Shown: positions 43,216-52,365 of the stretch, in pieces
How positions within the stretch are numbered: position 1 is the stretch's first letter
How the letters are laid out: each line of letters begins with the position of its first letter
Source of the DNA: RPQJ01 sp963762315
Lineage (GTDB): Bacteria; Pseudomonadota; Gammaproteobacteria; Steroidobacterales; Steroidobacteraceae
DNA length: 64,000 bases
Assembly: GCA_963762315.1 (NCBI GenBank)
Contig: CAVXKO010000004.1
Span: 992,001 to 1,056,000, forward strand
Direction of reading: 5' to 3'
The notes under the pieces: model-generated
The model's input: the letters and a program-made list of their open reading frames with translations, nothing else
Told to the model about the DNA's origin: nothing
The model's database searches: none
Made by a program: the position numbers and the translations under genes

Positions 43216-45300
43216 GTGAACGTCCACAAGAAAACTTTTCAGTACGGCTCCCACCCAGTCACCATCGAGACCGGTCGTCTTGCCCGCCAGGCGGACGGTT
43301 CCGTCCTCGTGTCGATGGGCGACACTTCCGTCCTCGTAACGGCCGTCGGCCGCAAGGAGGCGGCCGCGGGCAAGGACTTCTTCCCGCTGACCGTCAACTA
43401 CATCGAGAAGACGTACGCCGCGGGCCGCATCCCCGGCGGCTTCTTCAAGCGCGAAGGCAGACCGACGGAGCGTGAGACGCTGATCTCGCGCCTGATCGAC
43501 CGCCCGATCCGCCCGCTGTTCCCCGAGTACTTCTTCAACGAAGTGCAGGTCGTCGCGACCGTCGTCTCGCTCGACCCGGAAATCGATTCCGACATTCCCG
43601 CGATGCTCGGCGCCTCGGCCGCGCTCGCGCTGTCCGGCATCCCGTTCAAGGGTCCGATCGGCGCCTCGCGCGTCGCCTACATCGACGGCCAGTACGTGCT
43701 GAACCCGGTCGCCAAGGACATGGCGAACTCGAAGCTCGACCTCGTCGTCGCCGGCACGGCCGACGCGGTGCTGATGGTCGAGTCCGAAGCCGACATCCTC
43801 TCCGAGGAAGTGATGCTGGGCGCCGTCGTCTTCGGCCACCAGCAGATGCAGGTCGCAATCAACGCGATCCGCGAACTGGCGAAGGAAGCCGGCAAGCCGG
43901 CCTGGAACTGGACCGCCGCCGAAATCGACGCCGGCATGTCCGCCTCCGTGGCGAAGCTGGCGGAAGCGGAGCTGGGCAAGGCGTATTCGATCATCGAGAA
44001 GCAGGCGCGCCAGACGCGCGTCGGCGAGATCAAGAAGGCGACGATCGAGGCGCTCACCTCGGGTGACTCGCCGAAGTGGACTGCCCGGCAGGTGTCCGAC
44101 GAGATCGGCCGCCTCGAGTACAACCTCGTGCGTCGCCGCATCCTCGCGGGCGAGCCGCGCATCGACGGCCGCGACATGAACACGGTGCGCAAGATCACCG
44201 TGCAGACCGGCGTGCTGCCGCGCACCCACGGTTCGGCGCTGTTCACGCGCGGCGAGACGCAGGCGCTCGTCACCACCACGCTCGGCACCGGCCGCGACGC
44301 GCAGCTGATCGACGCCCTGACCGGCGAGCGCAAAGAGCCGTTCATGCTGCACTACAACTTCCCTCCGTTCTCGGTGGGCGAGACGGGCATGATGGGCTCG
44401 CCGAAGCGCCGCGAAATCGGCCACGGCAACCTCGCGCGCCGCGGCGTCAGCGCCGTGATGCCGGAGATGACGACGTTCCCGTACGTCATTCGCATCGTGT
44501 CCGAGATTCTCGAGTCGAACGGCTCGAGCTCGATGGCCTCGGTCTGCGGCACCAGCCTCGCGCTGATGGACGCGGGCGTCCCGCTCAAGGCGCCGGTCGC
44601 CGGCGTCGCCATGGGCCTCGTGCTCGAGGGCGGCAAGTTCCAGGTGCTTACCGACATCCTCGGCGACGAGGACCACCTCGGCGACATGGACTTCAAGGTG
44701 GCCGGTTCGTCCGAGGGCGTCACGGCCCTGCAGATGGACATCAAGATCGAGGGCATCACCAAGGAGATCATGAAGGTCGCCCTGGATGCCGCGCACAACG
44801 CTCGCCTGCACATCCTCGGCGAGATGAACAAGGTGCTCTCGGCTCACCGTCCGCAGATGTCGGAGTGGGCGCCGACGATCATCACGATCAAGATCGATCC
44901 GGAGAAGATCCGCGAGGTCATCGGCAAGGGCGGCGCCGTCATCCGTGCCATCACGGAAGAGACGGGCACCACGATCGACATCGAGAACGACGGTACGGTC
45001 AAGATTGCTTCGGTGAACGGCGCCGCGGGCCGCGAAGCCCAGCGCCGCATCGAGCTGATCACGTCGGAAGTCGAAGTCGGGTCGATCTACGAGGGCAAGG
45101 TCGTCCGCCTGATGGACTTCGGCGCGTTCGTGCAGATCCTGCCGGGCAAGGACGGCCTCGTGCACATCTCGCAGATCTCGGACGAGCGCGTGGAGCGCGT
45201 GAGCGACAAGCTGAAGGAAGGGGACGTCGTGCGCGTGAAGGTTCTCGAGGTGGATCGCCAGGGCCGCGTGCGCCTGTCGATGCGCAACGTCGACGGCTGA
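43216..45300 (+). CDS. pnp: Polyribonucleotide nucleotidyltransferase (PNPase)
   Basis: 3'-5' phosphorolytic exoribonuclease of the degradosome, 694 aa. Two RNase PH domains (GRLARQADGSVLVSMGDTSVLV; TGVLPRTHGSALFTRGETQALV with active-site ALQMDIKIEGIT), a central helical domain, KH (IREVIGKGGAVIRAITEETG) and S1 (GSIYEGKVVRLMDFGAFVQILPGKDGLVHISQI). GTG 43216 fits family N-termini. Palindromic repeats start just after its stop. Confidence 0.97.
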   Translation: MNVHKKTFQYGSHPVTIETGRLARQADGSVLVSMGDTSVLVTAVGRKEAAAGKDFFPLTVNYIEKTYAAGRIPGGFFKREGRPTERETLISRLIDRPIRPLFPEYFFNEVQVVATVVSLDPEIDSDIPAMLGASAALALSGIPFKGPIGASRVAYIDGQYVLNPVAKDMANSKLDLVVAGTADAVLMVESEADILSEEVMLGAVVFGHQQMQVAINAIRELAKEAGKPAWNWTAAEIDAGMSASVAKLAEAELGKAYSIIEKQARQTRVGEIKKATIEALTSGDSPKWTARQVSDEIGRLEYNLVRRRILAGEPRIDGRDMNTVRKITVQTGVLPRTHGSALFTRGETQALVTTTLGTGRDAQLIDALTGERKEPFMLHYNFPPFSVGETGMMGSPKRREIGHGNLARRGVSAVMPEMTTFPYVIRIVSEILESNGSSSMASVCGTSLALMDAGVPLKAPVAGVAMGLVLEGGKFQVLTDILGDEDHLGDMDFKVAGSSEGVTALQMDIKIEGITKEIMKVALDAAHNARLHILGEMNKVLSAHRPQMSEWAPTIITIKIDPEKIREVIGKGGAVIRAITEETGTTIDIENDGTVKIASVNGAAGREAQRRIELITSEVEVGSIYEGKVVRLMDFGAFVQILPGKDGLVHISQISDERVERVSDKLKEGDVVRVKVLEVDRQGRVRLSMRNVDG

Positions 45301-45305
45301 CGTTC

Positions 45306-45479
45306 CTCACCTCTCCCGCTTGCGGGAGAGGTCGGCGAGCGAAGCGGCCGGGTGAGGGCGTGTTACCTCTCCCACTTGAGTGGGAGAGGTCGCGCAAAGC
45401 GCGGGTGAGGGCGGCCCTCACCCCTCGCGACCTGGTTCCCAGATCGCTCGTGCCCTCTCCCGCAAGGCGGGCGAGGGCA
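45306..45479. repeat. Three palindromic repeats between pnp and phaR
   Basis: Three hairpins lie in the 186-bp gap. ACCTCTCCCGC/GCGGGAGAGGT at 45309-45332 and ACCTCTCCCAC/GTGGGAGAGGT at 45365-45390 are each followed by a CGGGTGAGGG tail. A diverged, inverted unit at 45413-45479 begins CCCTCACCCC and ends in CCTCTCCCGC/GCGGGCGAGGG. They belong to the family found inside sucB and before gluQ, and may act as 3' stabilisers or terminators for the two convergent genes. Confidence 0.85.
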
Positions 45480-45486
45480 TTTTCAT

Positions 45487-46011
45487 TCATTCCTTGTCGT
45501 CGCGTCCGAACGGGCTGCGCAGGCGGGCAAATACCTCTTCCTGCAGCGAGCGCCAGCGCTGGTAGTTCTTCTGCGCCACGGCCGTGACCGTCTCGAGCGG
45601 ATCGACGCCGACGACGCTCTTGAAACGCTCGCGCAATTCGCGCTGCTCCTTGGCGAACTGCTGGATGCTCTCGTCGAGATAACGGCCGACGAACTCCTGC
45701 AAGCCGTTGCCGTAGGTGCGGATCACCTGAGAGAGGAAGTCGCGGCTCATCAGCGATTCCGCGCCGCCTTCCTGCTCGGCGATCACCTGCAGCAGGATGC
45801 TGCGCGTGATGTCCTGCTGGCTCTTGCGATCGAGCACCACGAAATCGACGCGCTCCACGACCAGCCGCCGGATGTCGGCGAGCGTCACGTAGCGGCTCTC
45901 GACCGTGTCGTAGAGCCGGCGATTCGGATACTTGCGGATGACGCGCGGCCCCGACTTGCCGTCTTCGCCCGCGGCCTTGGCCCTTTTCGTTCTCGTCTTA
46001 GCCGTGGTCAT
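45487..46011 (-). CDS. phaR: Polyhydroxyalkanoate synthesis repressor PhaR
   Basis: 174 aa. A basic N-terminal tail precedes the conserved PHB-accumulation DNA-binding domain (VIRKYPNRRLYDTVESRYVTLADIRRLV, VLDRKSQQDITRSILLQVIAEQE). The second domain (LSQVIRTYGNGLQEFVGRYLDESIQQF) and an FxxFxxR-rich helical tail follow. PhaR represses phasin genes and senses PHB granules. No phaC/phaP genes are in the window; it sits 26 bp behind gluQ. Confidence 0.9.
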   Translation of the reverse strand: MTTAKTRTKRAKAAGEDGKSGPRVIRKYPNRRLYDTVESRYVTLADIRRLVVERVDFVVLDRKSQQDITRSILLQVIAEQEGGAESLMSRDFLSQVIRTYGNGLQEFVGRYLDESIQQFAKEQRELRERFKSVVGVDPLETVTAVAQKNYQRWRSLQEEVFARLRSPFGRDDKE

Positions 46012-46037
46012 TGGTTCGAATTCCTCGACTCCGGTTC

Positions 46038-47018
46038 TCAGCTGCTGGCCTCAACACGGCGCTCGCGGACGCCGGCGAATGCCGCCGGCTGCCAATGCGC
46101 CACCCCCCAACCCAAGGCCTCCGCGGCGCTGGCGTCGGCCAGCTCACGGGGCGGTTCCTGCCGAAGGAACTCGAGCGCAGCTCGGATCGCGGCGCCCGGC
46201 GCCCCTTGCCCCAAGGCAGGAGCGTCCTCCGACTTGGAGAGCTTACGGTCCTTATCGTCCACGGCAAGTGGCAAATGCAGGTAGCCGGGGGTACGAAGCC
46301 CGAGGGCACGCTGCAGAACGATCTGCCGGGGCGTGCTCTCCAGCAGATCGGCCCCGCGAACCACGTCGGTGATTCCCTGCCAGGCATCGTCCACTACGAC
46401 GGCGAGTTGGTAGGCATGAAGCCCATCCCTGCGTTGCAGGACGAAGTCCCCGCAGGCTGTCGCCAGGTTGGTTCGAATACGGCCCTGGGCGCGATCGGTG
46501 AACTCGACCGGCTGGTCGGGCACCCGCAGCCGAAGCGCGTGCCCTGGGGCCGCCTCCGGGCCCTCGACGATGCAGTGCGCTGGGTGGAACAGTTCCTCGC
46601 CGGGAGGCCGCTCGAGATTCTGCGGCAGGGCCGCCAGCGCCGAACGGGAACAGCGGCAGATGCGGACGAGATCAAGTCCAGAAAGTTTTTCGAGCGCTTC
46701 GGCGTAGGCCGACGCACGGGTGCTCTGGCGCAGTACCGGCCCGTCCCATTGCAGGCCAAGCGATTCCAGCGACCGAAGGATCCGGTCCGCCGAGCCGGAC
46801 CGTTCGCGCGGGGGGTCGAGGTCTTCGATGCGCACCAGCCACGCACCGCGATGCGCATGCGCGTCGACGTAGCTGCCCACGGCAGCGACCAGGGAGCCGA
46901 AATGGAGGTCGCCGGTGGGAGAAGGGGCGAACCGGCCTCGGTAAGTGTAAGAACCCTCACCCGGCGTGCCGCCGACCTCTCCCGAGGCGGGAGAGGTGGA
47001 CCCGGCGACCTCTCCCAC
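46038..47018 (-). CDS. gluQ: Glutamyl-Q tRNA(Asp) synthetase
   Basis: GluRS paralogue without an anticodon-binding domain; attaches glutamate to the queuine base of tRNA-Asp. 326 aa. Class I signature RFAPSPTGDLHFGSL, zinc-type cysteines in RICRCSR and HPAHC, and the KMSKS-like DRKLSKSEDAP are visible. The only in-frame start is GTG 47018, which lies inside a palindromic repeat; the first ~22 residues (GEVAGSTSPASGEVGG...) are repeat-encoded and not family-like. Downstream of dksA (25 bp), the order known from enterobacteria. It depends on queuosine, so it pairs functionally with queE/queC here. Confidence 0.92.
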   Translation of the reverse strand: MGEVAGSTSPASGEVGGTPGEGSYTYRGRFAPSPTGDLHFGSLVAAVGSYVDAHAHRGAWLVRIEDLDPPRERSGSADRILRSLESLGLQWDGPVLRQSTRASAYAEALEKLSGLDLVRICRCSRSALAALPQNLERPPGEELFHPAHCIVEGPEAAPGHALRLRVPDQPVEFTDRAQGRIRTNLATACGDFVLQRRDGLHAYQLAVVVDDAWQGITDVVRGADLLESTPRQIVLQRALGLRTPGYLHLPLAVDDKDRKLSKSEDAPALGQGAPGAAIRAALEFLRQEPPRELADASAAEALGWGVAHWQPAAFAGVRERRVEASS

Positions 47019-47033
47019 TGATGTGGGAGAGGT
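46952..47033. repeat. Two palindromic repeats at the dksA-gluQ junction
   Basis: One unit runs from ACCCTCACCCGGCGTGCCG to a hairpin CCTCTCCCG/CGGGAGAGG (to 46997). A second hairpin CCTCTCCCAC/GTGGGAGAGG (46998-47033) follows. They fill the 25-bp gene gap and extend into gluQ, providing its GTG start and N-terminal codons. Confidence 0.85.
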
Positions 47034-47043
47034 GAGAGAGACG

Positions 47044-47784
47044 TCAGCGATAGTCGTCCCGGTCGCCGAACTGCTTCTCGCGCCGCTCGCGCCGCTCCTG
47101 GGCTTCGACGCTCAGGGTGGCCACCGGACGCGCCTCGAGGCGTTTCACGCCGATGGGTTCGCCGGTTTCGAGACAGAAGCCGTAGGAACCGTCCTCGATG
47201 CGCTTCAACGCCTCTTCGATCTTGCGGATGAGCTTGCGCTCGCGGTCGCGCGTGCGCAGTTCGAGGCTGAACTCGGATTCCTGGGTCGCCCGATCGTTCG
47301 GGTCCGGGAAATTCGCCGCCTCGTCCTTCATGTGCAGCACGGTGCGGTCGACTTCCTGCATCAGGTCCTGCTTCCAGCTGGAGAGGATCGTGCGGAAGTG
47401 CTCGAGCTGTGCCTTGCTCATGTACTCCTCGCCCTTGAGGACCACGTACGGCTGGACGTTGCGCGGGCCGGAGAGCAGGCTGGCATTCATCTCGACGTCG
47501 GAGTCGCCGGTGCGGACGGCGGGTGGCAGGCCCCGGCGGGTCGTGACGACGACGGGCGCCTTGCGAACGGCTTCCTTGGGGGCGGGGGCCTTCTGGGGGG
47601 GCTTCTGGGGCGCCTTGGCGGCGACCTTGGTCTTCGGCCCCGCCTTGGGCGCAGCCTTGGTGGCAGCAGGTTTCCGCGCGGCGGCCGGCGCCTTCGCCGC
47701 AGCCTTCGCCGCCGGCTTGGCAGCCTTCGCAGAAACAGTCTTGCTGGCCTTGGCAGGCTTGACAGACGGTTTCTTCACGGGCAT
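47044..47784 (-). CDS. dksA: DksA-type RNA polymerase-binding regulator with a histone-like tail
   Basis: Secondary-channel factor that works with ppGpp. 246 aa against about 150 in E. coli. Residues 1 to about 90 are an Ala/Lys/Pro-rich tail (repeated AAKAP/KPA-type units), like histone H1-like extensions. The DksA core follows: YMSKAQLEHFRTILSSWKQDL, the coiled-coil tip DPNDRATQE with both acidic residues and Ala, then RDRERKLIRKIEEAL. The zinc-site positions read Cys204, Thr207, Ser225 and Ala228, so three of four Cys are missing; Zn-less DksA forms with ETGEPIG are known. Divergent from smc. Confidence 0.9.
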   Translation of the reverse strand: MPVKKPSVKPAKASKTVSAKAAKPAAKAAAKAPAAARKPAATKAAPKAGPKTKVAAKAPQKPPQKAPAPKEAVRKAPVVVTTRRGLPPAVRTGDSDVEMNASLLSGPRNVQPYVVLKGEEYMSKAQLEHFRTILSSWKQDLMQEVDRTVLHMKDEAANFPDPNDRATQESEFSLELRTRDRERKLIRKIEEALKRIEDGSYGFCLETGEPIGVKRLEARPVATLSVEAQERRERREKQFGDRDDYR

Positions 47785-47974
47785 CTCGAACTCCCCGATC
47801 CTATGGAGGACGCGGGATTATACAGACCGCGGCGCGCGGGTCCACCCGTTCTGGACCGGCCGGTCCGGGCCCCTCCGCAAAGGCCTCCCGGCCCCTCGCG
47901 TAATGCTGTGGCGAGCGGCGGATTCTTCTAGAATTCGCGCTTCTCCTTCCCGTCCCGTTTCCCGTGGGTGATCG

Positions 47975-50900
47975 ATGCGCCTGACCAAGATCAAGCTGGC
48001 CGGATTCAAGTCTTTCGTCGATCCGACGGCAATCGGCTTTCCGACCAACCTCGTGGGCGTCGTCGGCCCGAACGGTTGCGGCAAGTCGAACATCATCGAC
48101 GCCGTGCGCTGGGTCATGGGCGAGATCTCGGCCAAGCACCTGCGCGGCGACTCGATGGCGGACGTCATCTTCAATGGCTCCGGCTCGCGCAAACCGGTCG
48201 GAACCGCGTCCGTCGAACTGGTCTTCGACAATTCGGACGGCAAGCTCGCCGGCGAATACGCGAACTACACCGAGGTGTCGCTCAAGCGCGTCGTTTCGCG
48301 CGACGGCCAGTCGTCGTATTTCCTGAACGGCATCCGCTGCCGCCGCAAGGACATCACGCAGCTGTTCCTCGGCACGGGCCTCGGGTCGCGCAGCTACGCG
48401 ATCATCGAGCAGAACATGATCTCGCGCGTCATCGAGGCCAAGGCCGAGGACATGCGCGCGTTCCTGGAGGAGGCGGCCGGCATCTCCAGGTACAAGGAGC
48501 GCCGCAAGGAGACCGAGTCGCGCATTTCGCACACACGCGAGAACCTTGCGCGCCTCTCCGACCTGCGCGACGAAGTCGAGAAGCAGCTGCGCCACCTGCA
48601 GCGCCAGGCGGCCACTGCTCGCCGCTACCAGGCCTTGAAGCAGGAGGAACGGCAGCTGCACGCCGAACTGCTGGCGCTTCGCCTGCGCGAAGTCGAGACC
48701 GAATCGGGCGCGCGCCAGGCGATCATGAACGAGCGCGACACCGCGCTGCAGGCGGCTCTCGCCGAGCAGCGCAGTCTCGAGGCGGCGATCGAACGCGCCC
48801 GCGCCGAGCACGACGCACAGTCGGACGTCCTCGGGGGCGTGCAGGGCCGCTATTACCAGGTGGGGGCGGAAATCTCGCGCACCGAGCAGGCGATCGAGCA
48901 CGCGCGCGAAATCCGCAGCCGCCAGCGGCAGGAACTCGAACAGATCGCGCAGGGTTCGCTCGAAGCGAACACGCATCGCGTCCGCGATCGCGAGCAGGCC
49001 CTGGAGCTCGAAGCGGCGCTGGCGGAGCTGGGCCCCGGTCTGGAGGCCGCGCGCGTGGCGGAGCAGGCGGCCGCGGAAGCGTTCGTCGCGTCCGAAACCG
49101 AAATGTCGGCCTGGCAGGAGCACTGGGAAGCCTTCAACCAGTCGCTGCGCAGCGCTTCGACGGCCGCGGAGGGCGAGCGCGCCCGCCTCGAGGGTATCGA
49201 CGAGCAACTGCGACGCATGGGCGCGCAGCGGGACCGTGCGCGCCAGGAACACGGCACGCTTGCGGCGGCGGACGTCGCGGCGAAGCTCAGTGAGATCGAA
49301 GCCGCCGAAGTCGGCGCCCGATCGGAACACGAAGACGCGCGGCGCCGCATGGAGGAGCTGGTGGCTTCGCTGCAGGCCGAGCGAACCCGCGAGCGAGAGC
49401 TGGCGGAGAGCGCGCAGCGCGCGCGCCGCGAAGTGCAGGAAAGCGAAGGGCGCATCGTTTCGCTGGAGGCCCTCCAGCGCGCCGCGCTGGGGCAGGGACA
49501 GGGCAAGGTCGTCGACTGGCTCAAGTCCCGCGGGATGGAGGGCAGCCCGCGCCTCGCGCAGCAGCTGTCGGTCGACAAGGGCTGGGACCGTGCCGTCGAA
49601 ACCGTGCTCGGCAGCTACCTCGAGGCCGTGTGCGTCGACTCCATCGACAACGTGGCCGGCATGCTCGAGAGTCTATCGGCCGGCACGGTCACGTTCTTTG
49701 CGGGCACCGACGTGCCGGCTTCCGGCGGCCACGGGCACGACACGTTGCGCTCGCGCGTGCGTGGCCCCGCCGGCATCGATGCGTTGTTCGAAGGGATCGT
49801 TGCCACCGACAGCCTCGGCGATGCGCTGCGCATCCGCTCGGGCCTGCGCGCCGGCCAGTCGGTGATCACCCGCGACGGCATCTGGATCGGTCCCGACTGG
49901 TTGCGCGTCAGCCGCGACAAGGACGCCCACGAGGGCGTGCTCGAGCGCGAGGACGAACTGCGCCGCCAGCGCGGCACGCTCGACACGCGGCAGGCAGCGC
50001 ACAAGGACCTTGATTCGAAGCTCGAAGCCGCACGCGCCCAGGTCCGCGATTTCGAGGACCGCCTGGCCGAACTCCAGGCGCAGGTGTCGCGCAGTGCTGC
50101 GGGCCACATGAGCCTGCGCTCGCAGCTCGATGGCCTGCGCGCACGTGCCGAGCAACGCAACCTCCGCCTGCAGCAGCTGACCGGCGAACTCACGGAACTC
50201 GAAGGTGTCATCGGGGAGGCCAATGTCACGAGCCGCTCCACGCGCGGACGCCTCGAGGAGGCGGTCGAGGCCATGGCGCAGCTCGAGGAGCGGCGCAAGG
50301 AACTCGAAGCGCAGCGCGACGAGTTGCGCAGCCGCCTCGCCGAGGCCCGCACGAAGGCGGAGACGGAGCGCAATGCGGCTCGCGAGGTGGCCATCCGCGT
50401 CGAGTCGCGCCGCACCGGATACGAGTCGCTGCTCGCGGGAATTGCGCGCCTCGACAGCCAGATCGCGCAATTCGACGCGCGTCGCGTGGACCTCGAAACC
50501 CAGCTGGCCTCGGGCGACGAAGGCGAAGTCCAGCTGAAGGCCACGCTCGAGGAGGCCCTGCATCGTCGTGTCGCGGTCGAGGAAGAGCTGGCCGCGGCCC
50601 GCCGGGTCATGGAAACGGTGGATGCCAACCTGCGCACGCTCGACGAGGGGCGCGCCAGGGCCGAAGCGGCCGTCGACGAGGCTCGCGAACTGCTCGAGAA
50701 CGTGAAGTTCTCGGTGCAGGAACTGAAGGTGCGCCGCGAGTCGCTGCTCGAGCAGTTCGGGCAGACTCGCCTCGTGCTCGAGGAGGTCGTCACGGCGCTG
50801 GTCGAGGAGGCGAATGTCGCCGCCTGGGAGCAGCGCCTGCTCGAGACCTCGGAGAAGATCGAGCGCCTCGGCCAGGTGAACCTCGCGGCGATCGACGAGT

Positions 50901-51481
50901 TCAAGGAACAGTCGGAGCGCAAGGAATACCTCGATCGCCAGTTCGCCGACCTGACGGACGCGCTAGCGACGCTCGACGATGCGATCAGGAAGATCGACCG
51001 CGAGACGAAGAGCCGCTTCCAGGACACCTTCGACCGCGTCAATGCCGGCCTCAAGGAGAAGTTCCCACGGCTCTTCGGCGGCGGCCACGCCTACCTCGAG
51101 CTGGTCGGCGACGATGTCCTGGAGTCGGGCGTGGCCATCATGGCGCGTCCGCCGGGCAAGCGGAACAGTTCCATCAGCCAGCTGTCGGGCGGCGAGAAGG
51201 CGCTCACGGCGGTGGCGCTCGTGTTCTCGATCTTCGAGCTGAATCCGGCGCCGTTCTGCCTGCTGGACGAGGTCGACGCGCCGCTCGACGAGAACAACGT
51301 CGGACGTTTCTGCGACATCGTCAAGGAGATGTCGGACCAGGTGCAGTTCATCTTCGTCACCCACAACAAGACGACGATGGAGCTTGCGAACCAGCTGCTC
51401 GGCGTCACGATGAACGAGCCGGGCGTGTCGCGCCTCGTCGCCGTCGACGTCGACGAAGCCCTGCGCATGGCCGCGATGTGA
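47975..51481 (+). CDS. smc: Chromosome segregation ATPase SMC
   Basis: 1168 aa condensin subunit. Walker A GPNGCGKSN at about residue 31 and RSYAIIEQNMISRVIEAK in the head. Long coiled coils (about 170-490 and 680-1000) surround a hinge (about 500-660; WLKSRGMEGSPRLAQQL, RAVETVLGSYLEAVCVD). The C-terminal head has LSGGEKALTAVAL (about 1070), Walker B FCLLDEVDAPLDENNV and D-loop. Found with zipA and ligA. scpA/scpB are not in the window, although this is a canonical SMC rather than MukB. Confidence 0.97.
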   Translation: MRLTKIKLAGFKSFVDPTAIGFPTNLVGVVGPNGCGKSNIIDAVRWVMGEISAKHLRGDSMADVIFNGSGSRKPVGTASVELVFDNSDGKLAGEYANYTEVSLKRVVSRDGQSSYFLNGIRCRRKDITQLFLGTGLGSRSYAIIEQNMISRVIEAKAEDMRAFLEEAAGISRYKERRKETESRISHTRENLARLSDLRDEVEKQLRHLQRQAATARRYQALKQEERQLHAELLALRLREVETESGARQAIMNERDTALQAALAEQRSLEAAIERARAEHDAQSDVLGGVQGRYYQVGAEISRTEQAIEHAREIRSRQRQELEQIAQGSLEANTHRVRDREQALELEAALAELGPGLEAARVAEQAAAEAFVASETEMSAWQEHWEAFNQSLRSASTAAEGERARLEGIDEQLRRMGAQRDRARQEHGTLAAADVAAKLSEIEAAEVGARSEHEDARRRMEELVASLQAERTRERELAESAQRARREVQESEGRIVSLEALQRAALGQGQGKVVDWLKSRGMEGSPRLAQQLSVDKGWDRAVETVLGSYLEAVCVDSIDNVAGMLESLSAGTVTFFAGTDVPASGGHGHDTLRSRVRGPAGIDALFEGIVATDSLGDALRIRSGLRAGQSVITRDGIWIGPDWLRVSRDKDAHEGVLEREDELRRQRGTLDTRQAAHKDLDSKLEAARAQVRDFEDRLAELQAQVSRSAAGHMSLRSQLDGLRARAEQRNLRLQQLTGELTELEGVIGEANVTSRSTRGRLEEAVEAMAQLEERRKELEAQRDELRSRLAEARTKAETERNAAREVAIRVESRRTGYESLLAGIARLDSQIAQFDARRVDLETQLASGDEGEVQLKATLEEALHRRVAVEEELAAARRVMETVDANLRTLDEGRARAEAAVDEARELLENVKFSVQELKVRRESLLEQFGQTRLVLEEVVTALVEEANVAAWEQRLLETSEKIERLGQVNLAAIDEFKEQSERKEYLDRQFADLTDALATLDDAIRKIDRETKSRFQDTFDRVNAGLKEKFPRLFGGGHAYLELVGDDVLESGVAIMARPPGKRNSSISQLSGGEKALTAVALVFSIFELNPAPFCLLDEVDAPLDENNVGRFCDIVKEMSDQVQFIFVTHNKTTMELANQLLGVTMNEPGVSRLVAVDVDEALRMAAM

Positions 51482-51491
51482 ATCGACGCCC

Positions 51492-52358
51492 ATGAACGAG
51501 CTGCGCTGGATACTGCTCGCTGCCGGAGTGCTCCTGATCGCGGGGCTCTACTTCTGGGGCATGCGGTCGCGCCAGCGCTCGGCGGCAGCCCCGGTCGAGC
51601 GCACCGTGCGCGTCGAGCAGGCGCCTGCGGCCTCTGTTCCGTCACCCGCCCCCCTCGCGGACGGCCCAAGGGTCGAACCCAGCCTTTCGCACGACGACGA
51701 GTTCGTTTCCGAACCCGACGTGGACGAGCCCACGGTCGACTTCGACGAGCCGGCGATTTCGCGCGGCTATGGGCGCCGGGAACCCACGCTCGGCGCAGAG
51801 GCGACCGTGCTGGGGCAAAGGCCGGCACCGCCCCCGCCGCCCGCATTTGAGGCAGAGCCTGCAGGAGAACCCGAATCCGCCCTCGCGCCGGAGCCGGCCG
51901 CGGAAGCTCCGCGCGAACCGGCGAGGCGGCCGCAGCAGAAGATCGTGGCGGTGCGCGTCGTCGCGAATCCGCCCTTGCGCTTCGAGGGCGCGAAGCTGCT
52001 CGAGTTGATCCGCGCCGAGGGCCTCGAGTTTGGCCGCTACGACATCTTCCACAACCTGCACGCCGACGGCCGGCCGATCTTCAGCGTTGCGAGCCTGCGC
52101 GAACCGGGCACGTTCGACATCGGCGCGATGCCGGTCTCGGTCTATCCCGGCATCGCGTTGTTTGCGGTCCTGCCGGGCCCGCTCCCGGCGGCCGAGGCGT
52201 TCGACCAGTTGATCTTCACCGCGCGCGCGCTCGCAGGGCAGCTTGGCGGAGCCCTGGCGGACGATCGCGGTGGGCCGCTCACCGTGCACCGGATCACACG
52301 CCTGCGCGAGGACATGGTCGCGTTCGACCGCCAGCGGTCGGGCGGCGAGGCGGACTGA
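51492..52358 (+). CDS. zipA: Cell division protein ZipA
   Basis: Bitopic inner-membrane protein tethering FtsZ. 288 aa. N-terminal membrane helix (WILLAAGVLLIAGLYFWGM), a basic patch, a Pro/Glu/Ala-rich linker (about 35-150) and the C-terminal FtsZ-binding domain (VRVVANPPLRFEGAKLLELIRAEGLEFGRYDIFH, FDQLIFTARALAGQLGGALADDRGGPLT). Ten bases after smc and eight before ligA, a class-typical arrangement. Confidence 0.93.
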   Translation: MNELRWILLAAGVLLIAGLYFWGMRSRQRSAAAPVERTVRVEQAPAASVPSPAPLADGPRVEPSLSHDDEFVSEPDVDEPTVDFDEPAISRGYGRREPTLGAEATVLGQRPAPPPPPAFEAEPAGEPESALAPEPAAEAPREPARRPQQKIVAVRVVANPPLRFEGAKLLELIRAEGLEFGRYDIFHNLHADGRPIFSVASLREPGTFDIGAMPVSVYPGIALFAVLPGPLPAAEAFDQLIFTARALAGQLGGALADDRGGPLTVHRITRLREDMVAFDRQRSGGEAD

Positions 52359-52365
52359 GCCGGCC

